Shown here one piece after another: positions 8,040 through 16,277 of a stretch of DNA of 46,247 bases. The notes under the pieces are model-generated. The model worked only from the letters and a program-made list of their open reading frames with translations, did no database searches and was not told the origin of the DNA. Numbering within the stretch: the stretch's first letter is position 1; each line of letters starts with the position of its first letter. This stretch comes from Microcaldota archaeon (GTDB taxonomy: Archaea; Micrarchaeota; Micrarchaeia; Micrarchaeales; CABMGC01), in the NCBI GenBank assembly GCA_021848065.1, contig JAJZNA010000028.1, positions 1-46,247 of the forward strand, read 5' to 3'. A program made the translations under genes and the position numbers.

Positions 8040-8831
8040 ATGAACAAGAGGTTATACATAGCATTGGCGGCAGCGGTAATAGTAATAGTTGTTGCGCTTA
8101 TAGTGACAAACACCACAAATGCACAGCAGGCGCAGCTGGACCCGCTGATAGGCAAGCCAGTGCCCGCATCAGTAATGGCAAAGCTTTCGATTCCAAATTC
8201 GGTCAGCAATAAGATAGGCATAGGCAGCGTGCAGTATCTGCCCCAGAAAGTGACCACCAAGATGCCGTTGCTCACGAACGACAGCAAGCCAGAGGTGCTA
8301 TACGTAGGGGCAGAGTATTGCCCATACTGCGCGATAACCAGATGGGGCATGATAATAGCACTCATGAGATTCGGCAACTTCACCAACCTGCATTACATGG
8401 CATCAAATTCAAGCGACGTATTCCCGAATACGCCGACATTTGATTTCGCAAATGCCACGTATACGTCCCCATACGTTTCCTTTGTAAGCGTTGAGACGAC
8501 AACAAGAAACAGGAACGTGCAGCTGCAGTCTCTTACACCTTCCCAGAACAATATCTTCACGTACTTCAACCCGCAGGGAGGCATACCATTCGTTAATTTT
8601 GGAAACCAGTCACTACAGCTTTCTGCGCCCGTGCTTCCGACAGTGCTGCAGGGCAAGGACTGGAACTGGACAATAGCAAACCTGACAAACACTAGCTCAT
8701 CAACATCCCAGGCACTCGTAGGAAGCGCAGATGTGTTCACTGCAGAGATATGCATGCTCACAAACGACACGCCACAAAGCGTGTGCGGGCAGCCTTACGT
8801 TTCTAACATTGAGAGGAACGTGCTAGGGTAA
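8040..8831 (+). CDS. DUF929-family membrane-anchored thioredoxin-like protein
   Basis: A 263-residue protein with an N-terminal hydrophobic anchor (about residues 5-23) and an extracellular domain. CPYC at residues 94-97 is a CXXC redox centre in the context [11 protein letters not shown], typical of the DUF929 family. Two more cysteines sit near the C-terminus in an ICMLTN...SVCG context. It probably forms or shuttles disulfides in exported proteins. The ATG at 8040 is preferred over 8001 because GGTAAA precedes it and the TATA-like element (7991-7998) is too close to 8001. The stop overlaps the start of the VKOR gene (TAATG), so the two act as a pair. Confidence 0.88.
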   Translation: MNKRLYIALAAAVIVIVVALIVTNTTNAQQAQLDPLIGKPVPASVMAKLSIPNSVSNKIGIGSVQYLPQKVTTKMPLLTNDSKPEVLYVGAEYCPYCAITRWGMIIALMRFGNFTNLHYMASNSSDVFPNTPTFDFANATYTSPYVSFVSVETTTRNRNVQLQSLTPSQNNIFTYFNPQGGIPFVNFGNQSLQLSAPVLPTVLQGKDWNWTIANLTNTSSSTSQALVGSADVFTAEICMLTNDTPQSVCGQPYVSNIERNVLG

Positions 8832-9238
8832 TGGGAGTGGAAAGGAAGATATACTACCTATCGCTGTTTTTCGCTTCGGTAGGGCTACTCTCAAGCATAT
8901 ACCTCACAGTCACTAAATACACGTCCCTTCAGCTTGCGTGCCCAGATACAGGAGTCATAGACTGCACAAATGTGCTCACAAGCCAGTATGCATCGCTTTA
9001 TGGAGTGCCTAACGTAATACTTGGAGTGGTATTCTTCGTGGTGATGTTTGCAGTAATTACACTGGTGAAGAATAAAGATGCCTTTGTAATCCTTAGCGGA
9101 ATAGGTATGGCATTTGTGCTTTACTACATATACGCAGAGTACATGGTAAGGAGCATATGCATATACTGCACAGTGGTGCACATATCCACGATAGCCCTCT
9201 TGATACTTGCTCTGATCAACTCCAATGGAAAGGACTGA
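8831..9238 (+). CDS. Vitamin K epoxide reductase family (VKOR) membrane protein
   Basis: A 135-residue membrane protein with four hydrophobic segments, the size of a bare VKOR domain. The loop cysteines Cys37 and Cys45 (IDCTNVL) and the active-site pair CIYC at 110-113 are all present. VKOR reoxidises a thioredoxin-like partner and passes electrons to a quinone, as DsbB does. The partner here is the DUF929 protein encoded immediately upstream with overlapping stop and start codons. Bacterial VKORs are often fused to a thioredoxin domain; here the two parts are separate genes in one operon. Confidence 0.92.
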   Translation: MGVERKIYYLSLFFASVGLLSSIYLTVTKYTSLQLACPDTGVIDCTNVLTSQYASLYGVPNVILGVVFFVVMFAVITLVKNKDAFVILSGIGMAFVLYYIYAEYMVRSICIYCTVVHISTIALLILALINSNGKD

Positions 9239-10138
9239 TCACTTATTCTGCCTTTCGAGCCTCTTCTCTATCTCTATCAGGATGTCAAGTATTAATCCAG
9301 ATATGAAGAAGAGCATGCCCACTACGACGAGCATGAATGCGACAAGCGCACGGCCAGTAGTGACGAATACTCCGGATTGGAGGAACTGCAGCAGTACCCC
9401 CAAGCCCAGCAAAAGGCCTACAACCAGCAGGATGATGCCTAAACCCCCGAAGATCAGGAGAGGGCTGTAGTCCCTTATCTGTCTTATTAGATGTGACGCC
9501 ACATTGACACCATATGCAAGCTTTGACCTTGTCAGTTTAGATTTTCCATACGCCCGTTTATAATACCTTATGTCAACCTCACGGACCTTGTACCCAGCCC
9601 TTGCGAGCTCTATTGCGAAGAAGGATATGCCAGCCCGATACGGCTCTATGTCCCTTATGCTGTCAAAGGCGCTTCTCCTGACGACGAACAGGCCAGTAAG
9701 CACATCATGCACGCGGGAATGATACAGGACGCTGAAAAGCCAGCTGAGTAGGGAGTTTCCAAAGCGCAGGTATGCACTCATGGACCCAGGCTCCAAGTTG
9801 CCCAGCCTGTTGCCCAGCACCAGGTCTGCCTTACCAGAAGATATCAACTTAATTCCTTCAGTTATACCCTCCAACCCGTGCGTCCCGTCTGCATCGGTGC
9901 TGGCAAGTATGCTTCCATGCGCGGCCCTCAGGCCTTCCATTATGGCCTTTTCCACGCCGCTGTCCTGTTGCCTTATGACAGTTGCGCCGGTCTTTTTCAG
10001 CTTGTTGAAGTAGGCATCTCCGCTCTTGTCAACTATGATTATCTCAACGTCCTTTCCGAGCTTCGCTCTTAATTCGTCAATTACCTTGAATGCGCTTTCT
10101 TCCTCTATGGTTGGGAGGATTACACTGATCTTATGCAT
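9239..10138 (-). CDS. GT2 glycosyltransferase, dolichol-phosphate-mannose-synthase-like
   Basis: A 299-residue enzyme with a GT-A catalytic domain and two C-terminal membrane segments (about 225-250 and 262-285). It probably transfers a sugar from a nucleotide sugar to a polyprenyl phosphate at the membrane, for protein or surface glycosylation. ISVILPTIEEES starts the domain, and the metal-binding D82-A-D84 (ASTDADG) follows the VDKSGD strand. A conserved RSAF/EPYRAG segment lies mid-domain. The ATG at 10138 lies about 30 bp from a TATA-like run at 10164-10177, so the message is probably leaderless. The gene converges with VKOR and is divergent from PadR. Confidence 0.9.
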   Translation of the reverse strand: MHKISVILPTIEEESAFKVIDELRAKLGKDVEIIIVDKSGDAYFNKLKKTGATVIRQQDSGVEKAIMEGLRAAHGSILASTDADGTHGLEGITEGIKLISSGKADLVLGNRLGNLEPGSMSAYLRFGNSLLSWLFSVLYHSRVHDVLTGLFVVRRSAFDSIRDIEPYRAGISFFAIELARAGYKVREVDIRYYKRAYGKSKLTRSKLAYGVNVASHLIRQIRDYSPLLIFGGLGIILLVVGLLLGLGVLLQFLQSGVFVTTGRALVAFMLVVVGMLFFISGLILDILIEIEKRLERQNK

Positions 10139-10208
10139 CTAATTCGCTATAATAGCTAAGAGGTAAATATATTTAAATTGGAGAAAGAATTGCGACTGCC
10201 TGCAAACG

Positions 10209-10257
10209 TTTTTATATATTGTTGCAGTGTTCTATCAAGTGTAGTTTAAAGTTAAAC
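10209..10257 (+). promoter_or_regulatory. PadR-ABC operon promoter with candidate operator
   Basis: A TATA element (TTTTTATATATT, 10209-10220) predicts transcription from about 10241. A perfect 6-2-6 palindrome (GTTTAA AG TTAAAC, 10244-10257) lies right at or just past that start and 11 bp before the PadR ATG. This is a common place for an archaeal repressor site. Because PadR is the first gene, autorepression of the exporter operon is the simplest reading. Binding is inferred. Confidence 0.55.
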
Positions 10258-10268
10258 CAAGTAATTAG

Positions 10269-10652
10269 ATGCACAGCGGCAAGGCAGGATTTTGCATGGA
10301 CAAGGACATGAGGCGCGGCCTCATGAAGATCATGATATTGAGCTATGTGAAAGGCCATAAGACACACCCGTACGCGCTTCTGAAAACCATGAAGTCGATA
10401 GGCATGATACACGGAAGGCTTGGTTTTGGTACAATAACAAAGAATGACATATACAATCTTACGTCCACACTTGAAAAGGAGGGATTCATAAGGAGCAAGA
10501 CAAGGCATTCAGGTGGTAGGGTTCAGAAGATCTTCACCATTACAAGAAAAGGGAATAATATAGTGGTGAACAAGGAATTGATATTGAAGGAGACGGTTTA
10601 TGCGCTTAGAAAGCTGGTTGATGGTGAATTGAGTGGCAAAGAACATAGTTGA
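10269..10652 (+). CDS. PadR-family transcriptional regulator
   Basis: A 127-residue DNA-binding protein with a winged helix of the PadR type: MRRGLMKIMILSYVKG, then HPYALLKTMKSIG, and a wing region GGRVQKIFTITRKG. PadR proteins usually repress efflux genes until an effector binds. The gene overlaps the ABC ATPase start by 20 bp, so the regulator and exporter share one message. The ATG at 10269 has no clear ribosome binding site; an internal ATG at 10296, preceded by AGGA, gives MDKDMRRGL and may be the real start. The effector is unknown. Confidence 0.88.
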   Translation: MHSGKAGFCMDKDMRRGLMKIMILSYVKGHKTHPYALLKTMKSIGMIHGRLGFGTITKNDIYNLTSTLEKEGFIRSKTRHSGGRVQKIFTITRKGNNIVVNKELILKETVYALRKLVDGELSGKEHS

Positions 10653-11631
10653 GATAAAGGGCCTGGTGAAGAGGTTCGGAGACTTTACCGCAGTCAACAG
10701 CATAAACCTTGAGATAAAGGAAGGGGAGATATTCGGCATATTGGGACCCAACGGGGCTGGAAAGACGACAACGATAAACATGATACTTGGACTACTGGTG
10801 CCAAGCTCTGGAACCATAAAGATAAACGGGCTAGACATATCGAGGCATGGGCACGAAGTGAAGAACATGATGGGGCTAATGACACAGGAGACTGTTGTGG
10901 ACAACGACCTCACCGCGCGTGAAAACCTTGAGATATTCGCAGACCTGTATCATGTCCCAAAAGACCAGGTCGAGAAGAGGATACAGGAGGCGCTGGAAGA
11001 GGCAGAGCTGGTGGACTTCGCAAATAAGAAGGCCGGCACGTTCTCAGGAGGGATGCAGAGGAGGCTATCCCTTGTCAAATCCATGATACAGCACCCAAAT
11101 CTCCTAATATTGGACGAGCCGACAACCGGACTAGACATACAGAATAGGGTCAATATGTGGAAGCATATAAGGGATTTGGTGAAGACAGGCGTCACAATCA
11201 TACTTACGACACAGTACCTTGAGGAGGCCGATGAGCTGTGTGACAGGATAGCTGTCATAGACCATGGAAAGGTGAAAGCAATAGGCACCGCGCTTGAACT
11301 CAAGAAGATGGTGGGAAGCGGACGTGTGCTTGAACTAGTGGTGGAAAACGCGCCTGAAGCACAGGAGGCATTCAAGATACTCAAAAACAAGTTCAAGATG
11401 AATCCGGCAATAGATGGAAACAAGATAACTGCGGTGATGGAAAAGGCTGCAGCAAGCACCCTCACAGAGATACTCGCAAGCCTCGACAAGAGCAAAATAG
11501 TTGCGACCTCAGTAAGCCTGCACCTGCCTACGCTTGATGACGCCTTCATAAAATTGACGGGCTCGGCATTCAGGGACACGGCCAGCGAGAGTTATACTTC
11601 CACAATGACGACAATGTACCTTAGGAGATGA
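10633..11631 (+). CDS. ABC-2 type exporter, ATP-binding subunit
   Basis: A 332-residue ABC ATPase that powers the adjacent permease. Walker A GPNGAGKTT is at residues 38-46, the signature SGGMQ at 138-142 and Walker B LLILDEP at 157-163, with the following TTGLD. A C-terminal extension of about 100 residues is typical of DrrA/CcmA-like drug, lipid or polysaccharide exporters. The start is GTG 10633 with GGTGA at 10623-10627 inside the end of PadR. The stop sits 1 bp before the permease ATG, indicating coupling. Confidence 0.95.
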   Translation: MAKNIVEIKGLVKRFGDFTAVNSINLEIKEGEIFGILGPNGAGKTTTINMILGLLVPSSGTIKINGLDISRHGHEVKNMMGLMTQETVVDNDLTARENLEIFADLYHVPKDQVEKRIQEALEEAELVDFANKKAGTFSGGMQRRLSLVKSMIQHPNLLILDEPTTGLDIQNRVNMWKHIRDLVKTGVTIILTTQYLEEADELCDRIAVIDHGKVKAIGTALELKKMVGSGRVLELVVENAPEAQEAFKILKNKFKMNPAIDGNKITAVMEKAAASTLTEILASLDKSKIVATSVSLHLPTLDDAFIKLTGSAFRDTASESYTSTMTTMYLRR

Positions 11632-11632
11632 T

Positions 11633-12778
11633 ATGAGCGTATTGAGCGATGCACTTGTGCTTTACAAAAGGGAAATGCTGGTATTCAAGTCTAACCTGCG
11701 AGTGAACCTCATAAGGTCGGTCATATTCCCATTGGTCATAATAGTATTCTTTGGCAATATAGGATTGAGCATAACCAACACACCAATAGCGATAGTCAAT
11801 TACGCCAACAACCCGCAGTCAATGCAGTTCATAAGCAGCCTCCAGTCCAACAAGGCGATAACGGTCACATCCATTACCAATGAGAACACTGCCCTAAACA
11901 TGCTCAAGCTCGGCAACGTCCAATTCGTTGTCATAGTACTGCCCACGTTCCCGAGCCAGAACCCCAACGTGCCAGGGGTACAGGTGTACTACAGCAATGC
12001 GCAGGTCAGCACGGTGCAGAGCGTACTTCCCATAATAAACGGATACGCTGCAAGGTTCAGCGGACTTCCAGGATCATCCCAGGTGTCTGCGCAGGAGCAG
12101 GCAACCGGAAGCCAACCGTCCAGTGTGGGCGGGCAGGTGTCTTCTGACGCTCTTTATGCTTCTCAGGGAAGCTACAAGGACTTCCTTACTGGGGGCATAC
12201 TTGCAATGGTAGTGGTATTCGGTGCACTTTTCGGAGGAGGAATATCCATACTTTCCGACAGGCAGCTGGGCACTATAAAATCCTTCCTCATAACCCCGAT
12301 AAACAAGAACTCGATAGTGCTTAGCAGGATGCTTTCCGGAGCCACACAGAGCATACTGTTCGCATTCATAGCTCTTGCGATAGGCATACTTGATGGAGTG
12401 AGCATAGCAATGGGCCCACTAGCCCTTATTTACATACTGGTAACAACAGTCATCATAGGAGTCGGATTCAGCGGCATCGCCATGATAATAGCATCCAGGA
12501 TAAAGAAGGTTGATACATACGCCATATTCGCCCAGGCAGTGGGCCTTCCACTGTGGTTCATATCGGGAGGCATAACGCCGATATCTGCACTGCCGTCTTG
12601 GCTCTTGCCTTTCTCAGTCATAGATCCGCTCACATATGCAAGCGATATAAGCAGGGCGGTAATAATGGAAGGGTTCATAACAACGGCGCAGCTAGCCACG
12701 GACTTGTTCGCGCTCACAGTATTCGCCATTGCCATGGTGATTATAGCTTTTAGGGTTTTCAAGCCCACTATAGAATGA
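11633..12778 (+). CDS. ABC-2 type exporter, permease subunit
   Basis: A 381-residue membrane protein with one N-terminal hydrophobic segment (about 23-45), a large extracellular domain of about 130 residues, and five to six segments in the C-terminal half. This is the DrrB/YhgE-like ABC-2 architecture. Its extracellular loop is rich in Ser, Gln and Asn. The start ATG follows GGAGATGAT, which overlaps the stop of the ATPase gene. With the ATPase it would export a hydrophobic compound, lipid or surface component; the following surface protein favours a cell-envelope role. Confidence 0.9.
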   Translation: MSVLSDALVLYKREMLVFKSNLRVNLIRSVIFPLVIIVFFGNIGLSITNTPIAIVNYANNPQSMQFISSLQSNKAITVTSITNENTALNMLKLGNVQFVVIVLPTFPSQNPNVPGVQVYYSNAQVSTVQSVLPIINGYAARFSGLPGSSQVSAQEQATGSQPSSVGGQVSSDALYASQGSYKDFLTGGILAMVVVFGALFGGGISILSDRQLGTIKSFLITPINKNSIVLSRMLSGATQSILFAFIALAIGILDGVSIAMGPLALIYILVTTVIIGVGFSGIAMIIASRIKKVDTYAIFAQAVGLPLWFISGGITPISALPSWLLPFSVIDPLTYASDISRAVIMEGFITTAQLATDLFALTVFAIAMVIIAFRVFKPTIE

Positions 12779-12793
12779 TTATTTGGTGAAAAA

Positions 12794-14371
12794 ATGAATA
12801 TGAAATATGTGCCAATGCTGCTTGTCTTTGCAGTCATCGCGGCGGAACTCATGGTTCCAGTGAATGCGCAGTCTGATGCGTTATCAGTAGCGAACCTTGC
12901 AGTCACTCCGCAGCCAGTGGTTGCCGGAGGCAATGTGACCATACAGTTCCAGCTGTACAATTCGTACACCAACCAGCTGACGAATGTGAATCTTGGGCTT
13001 TATGGATCGTACCCGATACTGAACCAGTCCCCCATGGACACGCAGCTGATCTCCAACATACCCACAGGACTTTACGGAGGCACCAGTTACCTGTTCTACA
13101 AGATACACATACCAAAGAACGTCAAGTCCGGCACATACACCATAGATGCGATAGCGAACTACCAGACAGTAGGGCCGACATCAGCATATGTGTCAGGCAC
13201 GTCTACCATGCCAATATCCTTCTACGTGCAGGGAACGCCTGAGATACAGCTTACTGCAAACCCGTCATCCGCAGTGACTCCAGGGTCACAGTTCAGCGTC
13301 ACGATTGATGCACTGAACTCCGGAACAGACAACGCAACATCGGTAATGTTATCCATAGCGAATTCGAGGAACTTCAGCGTCATAGGGGCATCCAATTTCG
13401 CGCTCGGGACCATAAGGCCGCAGCAGACTGCGGAGGCCCAGGCCATACTTCAACCAAATTCGACGCTTAACGAGGGCAATGCAAGCATACCAGTAACCCT
13501 TAGTTACAGCACGCAGTACGGAAAGAAGATAACGGAATCCGTGCTGGTGCCTGTTAGCATATTCGTGAGTAATCCGAACATAGCAGTGAGCATTACAAGT
13601 GCATCCCCGGCATCATTATATCCCGGGTCTAACCAGACGCTGCTGCTGTCGATACAGAACATCGGCACGGGAGTCGCCAAGAATGTGACAGTGGATATAG
13701 CGGGAGATAGGAACCTGACCGTAGGCAATTCCGCATCCAACATCTTCATAGGCAGCCTATCCCCAGGAACATCTACAACGCAGAGCGTGCTTATCACAGC
13801 AAGCAAGAGCGATAACATGAGCACATACCTACTCCCAGTTTACCTCAAGTACCAGAACGCGAACTACGAGCTGAGCTTGAACAAGACAGTATTCCTTACT
13901 GTGCACCTGCAGCCATCTGCAGTGTTCAATGTGATGGGGCAGTCAACGGCACTGATGCCTTCGCAGACATACGTGCCGTTCACAGTCAGGATAAAAAACA
14001 CGGGAAACCAGGTGGCACAAAATATAGTGTTCAGCCTGCAGACTATATACCCAATATCACAGGTGAACCCCAATGCATACTTGCAGCAGCTTGCACCAGG
14101 CCAGTCTGCGAACATAACGTTCTACGTCAATGTGGACGCGCAGGCCAGCGTGGGGCAATATCCGATAACGCTCTATGAGCAGTGGAGCCAGCCAAACAGT
14201 GCGCAGCAGACATACACTAGTTCACAGAATTACTATGCCGAAGTGGTCGGATCAGGAGGCATGGGCTGGTACGTATACGCAATAGCTGCAGTAGTGATAG
14301 TAGTAGTTGGGGTAGGGGCATTCAAAAGAATGAAGAAAAGAGATGCCCTTAAGAAGAAGGAGAAGAAGTGA
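12794..14371 (+). CDS. Secreted surface protein with CARDB/NEW3-like beta domains
   Basis: A 525-residue envelope protein. Residues 1-25 form a signal peptide ending near VNAQ; a C-terminal membrane segment at about 490-511 is followed by a short Lys-rich tail. In between are repeated beta-sandwich-like units with the CARDB/NEW3 pattern: PGSQFSVTIDALNSGTDNAT, PGSNQTLLLSIQNIGTG, and VPFTVRIKNTGNQVAQN. Many Asn-X-Thr/Ser sites suggest glycosylation. GGTGA precedes the ATG and the gene follows the permease by 15 bp. It may be the outer part of the exporter or a cargo-handling protein. Confidence 0.85.
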   Translation: MNMKYVPMLLVFAVIAAELMVPVNAQSDALSVANLAVTPQPVVAGGNVTIQFQLYNSYTNQLTNVNLGLYGSYPILNQSPMDTQLISNIPTGLYGGTSYLFYKIHIPKNVKSGTYTIDAIANYQTVGPTSAYVSGTSTMPISFYVQGTPEIQLTANPSSAVTPGSQFSVTIDALNSGTDNATSVMLSIANSRNFSVIGASNFALGTIRPQQTAEAQAILQPNSTLNEGNASIPVTLSYSTQYGKKITESVLVPVSIFVSNPNIAVSITSASPASLYPGSNQTLLLSIQNIGTGVAKNVTVDIAGDRNLTVGNSASNIFIGSLSPGTSTTQSVLITASKSDNMSTYLLPVYLKYQNANYELSLNKTVFLTVHLQPSAVFNVMGQSTALMPSQTYVPFTVRIKNTGNQVAQNIVFSLQTIYPISQVNPNAYLQQLAPGQSANITFYVNVDAQASVGQYPITLYEQWSQPNSAQQTYTSSQNYYAEVVGSGGMGWYVYAIAAVVIVVVGVGAFKRMKKRDALKKKEKK

Positions 14372-14413
14372 CTGCAGCCAGGGGCCCTGCTGCTGCCACT
14401 TGCAGCGGCTGCC

Positions 14414-15196
14414 TCAGGCCTCTGCGAATGCCTTTGCCACTTTAGGGAGCATTGCAAAGCCCTTTGAATAGGACTCCCCGCTGTCGAAGCCGCTCCATCC
14501 AGAATCAAGCCTCAGGACATCGGATACTATGAATACTGCGCAAGCCTTCACACCGCGTTTATAAGCCACTGCAAAAAGGCCTGCCGATTCCATCTCCACC
14601 GTGAGCACGCCGAGCTTGCTAAAGCGCTCCACCTCTTCACGGGTTTCCGTATAAGGCGCATCTATGCTCCAGGTAGGCCCGGTAATTGAAGGTATTCCGG
14701 ACTTTTTCATTAGAACTTCGATTTTTTTGGTAAGGGACTTGTCTGCGCGCGCGTACATACCACCTTTCAGGTAATGCTCGGACGTACCGACGTCCCTTAC
14801 TGCCTTTGTGCACACCACAAGGTTTCCAGGCGCGAGATCCTGCCTTATGCCCCCTGCCTCGCCGACTATGAGGAACTCCTTGACACCCAGCCTTATCAGG
14901 TCCTCGCTTATCATGGCCGTAAGCGGAGCGCCTATGGCGAGCCTGACTACCATCAGATTTGGAAGTGCCTTGGATTCGTATATGGAAAGAGTATTGTAGT
15001 TTACTATGGCTTTCTCAAGCTCGGGTATCCTTTGAAGCCCTAGCTCCTTCACGAAAAGCTCCTCTACGCTGTTTGCGTATATTATGAGTGCCTTGCCTGG
15101 CAGTTTTACGTTCTTCTCATCAACATTCCGCATCAGGAACCCCATGCTGAACATAGGGGATATCGCATGCTTGTTCTTCGTCTTTGGTAATACCAT
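14414..15196 (-). CDS. Purine/uridine phosphorylase family protein
   Basis: A 260-residue nucleoside phosphorylase of the PNP/UDP superfamily, which splits nucleosides with phosphate in salvage. GEAGGI (about residues 137-142) is the phosphate/ribose-binding loop normally written G(T/S)(A/C)GG. TVEMESAGLFAVA (about 198-210) is the signature with the Met-Glu pair that contacts ribose. SDVLR near the end is the usual base-site region, where an Asp is typical of purine-active enzymes. Substrate choice between uridine and purine nucleosides is uncertain. The gene converges with the surface-protein gene. The first residues (MVLPKTKNKH) may be an extension. Confidence 0.85.
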   Translation of the reverse strand: MVLPKTKNKHAISPMFSMGFLMRNVDEKNVKLPGKALIIYANSVEELFVKELGLQRIPELEKAIVNYNTLSIYESKALPNLMVVRLAIGAPLTAMISEDLIRLGVKEFLIVGEAGGIRQDLAPGNLVVCTKAVRDVGTSEHYLKGGMYARADKSLTKKIEVLMKKSGIPSITGPTWSIDAPYTETREEVERFSKLGVLTVEMESAGLFAVAYKRGVKACAVFIVSDVLRLDSGWSGFDSGESYSKGFAMLPKVAKAFAEA

Positions 15197-15262
15197 TTAA
15201 ACACAGATATTTGTGGCACATCCTGTTATTTAATTCTGAGGAGTCCATACTTGGAAAATTAG

Positions 15263-15314
15263 TTTAGTGGAATAAGGCCTGCCAACATGTTTGAAGTTGG
15301 CAGGCGCCACTAAA
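15263..15314 (-). terminator. Strong two-part hairpin, probable terminator
   Basis: A perfect 10-bp stem (GCCTGCCAAC 15277-15286 with GTTGGCAGGC 15296-15305, 9-nt loop) is enclosed by an 8-bp outer stem (TTTAGTGG 15263-15270 with CCACTAAA 15307-15314). It begins 10 bp beyond the stop of the minus-strand gene at 15325. It is far stronger than other hairpins in the window, and archaeal genes rarely use such a structure. Confidence 0.6.
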
Positions 15315-15324
15315 ATTATCGAAT

Positions 15325-16065
15325 TCAGGCCTCCATGCCCCTGAGTAGGCTAACCAATGTTGCCCTGTTCTTTTCGGATTTGAGCTCCGCTTCCAATCTC
15401 CTGAAACTGGCCTTGGTAGCCTTATTTTCCCTTGAAATTTTGGCCAAGATGGCATCTGCCGTTTCTACGCCGTGTGCTGCAGTACTAAGGACCTGACCTA
15501 CGGTGGCGCTAAGATCATCGAGATCCAGTCTGACTGCGTGGGCCAGCTTACGTTGCGCTATTCGCAGTGAAACTGCATCGCGGCGCTGATCCTGAACCCT
15601 TTGTATTTCATTAGCTTTGGATCGATTCCCCAACAGCAGATATGCCTCCTGGGACGTTTTCAATGCGCGATCTTGCATGGTTTTACTTGGCGTTTTGCGT
15701 GCAGCCGCCTCAAGTTTTCGAGCCGCCTTTTTCAGGCGTGCCCTATATTGTTGCCTTAAATAAAACCCTTGAAAACTCCAGTATTTGGTGGACATTGAAA
15801 GTCCATGTGCCTGCTGCGCAGACTTGAATAATGAGGTAGCTGCACCCATTTTCTTGTTCGCGGAATTGAATTTCCTCTGCTTGGGGTGGACGGCATAATT
15901 ATAACCGACGGCCACATGCCTGGCAACAGCCTTTGCGCTTGAAACTGCGAATGCGGCGCTTCTAGAGCGAGTCTTGCTTGAAGCTTCAGTAAATTCCCTC
16001 AGAGCCTGAGACAGGAGAGCCTGTGCTTCTGGGGTTCGTACGGGTCTTTGTATTGTGACGGCCAT
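15325..16065 (-). CDS. Basic, alanine-rich helical protein, unknown
   Basis: I do not recognise this 246-residue protein. It is rich in Ala, Lys, Arg and Gln and predicted almost wholly helical, probably coiled-coil in several parts (for example RARLKKAARKLEAAARK and the C-terminal ASFRRLEAELKSEKN). It has no cysteine, membrane segment or enzyme motif. Codon choice differs from its neighbours: more CGC, CGA and CTG, fewer AGG and ATA. It is flanked by a strong hairpin downstream and a 23-bp palindrome upstream. A virus- or plasmid-derived nucleic-acid-binding or structural protein is possible, but nothing proves it. Confidence 0.65.
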   Translation of the reverse strand: MAVTIQRPVRTPEAQALLSQALREFTEASSKTRSRSAAFAVSSAKAVARHVAVGYNYAVHPKQRKFNSANKKMGAATSLFKSAQQAHGLSMSTKYWSFQGFYLRQQYRARLKKAARKLEAAARKTPSKTMQDRALKTSQEAYLLLGNRSKANEIQRVQDQRRDAVSLRIAQRKLAHAVRLDLDDLSATVGQVLSTAAHGVETADAILAKISRENKATKASFRRLEAELKSEKNRATLVSLLRGMEA

Positions 16066-16102
16066 AGTTTAACACACTCTAAATTGATTGGTGCTTTTGT
16101 CA

Positions 16103-16125
16103 TATTTAAAGATTAACTTTAAATA
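16103..16125. promoter_or_regulatory. Perfect 9-5-9 palindrome in an intergenic promoter region
   Basis: TATTTAAAG, five bases, CTTTAAATA form a perfect inverted repeat 37 bp before the ATG of the minus-strand gene. Each arm contains a TATA-like TTTAAATA/TATTTAAA, so the palindrome could be two opposed promoters or an operator over one. The minus-strand arm is about the right distance for a short leader. Interpretation is inferred. Confidence 0.5.
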
Positions 16126-16277
16126 AAAGGAAATTGTATGAATATTTAAAAAGGTATCTATTATGTTGCTGCCAGGCATACCCTTGAAGCATGTGGTTCC
16201 AAAGCCAAGGTATAAGTAGGTAATGCTGCCGCTATATTCATGTTGTCTGCCCGTAATTTGCCTACGCGGAGATTCCA

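Noticed and set aside
10950..11579. Minus-strand open frame (209 codons) opposite the ABC ATPase
   Set aside because: It is a shadow created by codon bias; the ATPase motifs are complete on the plus strand.
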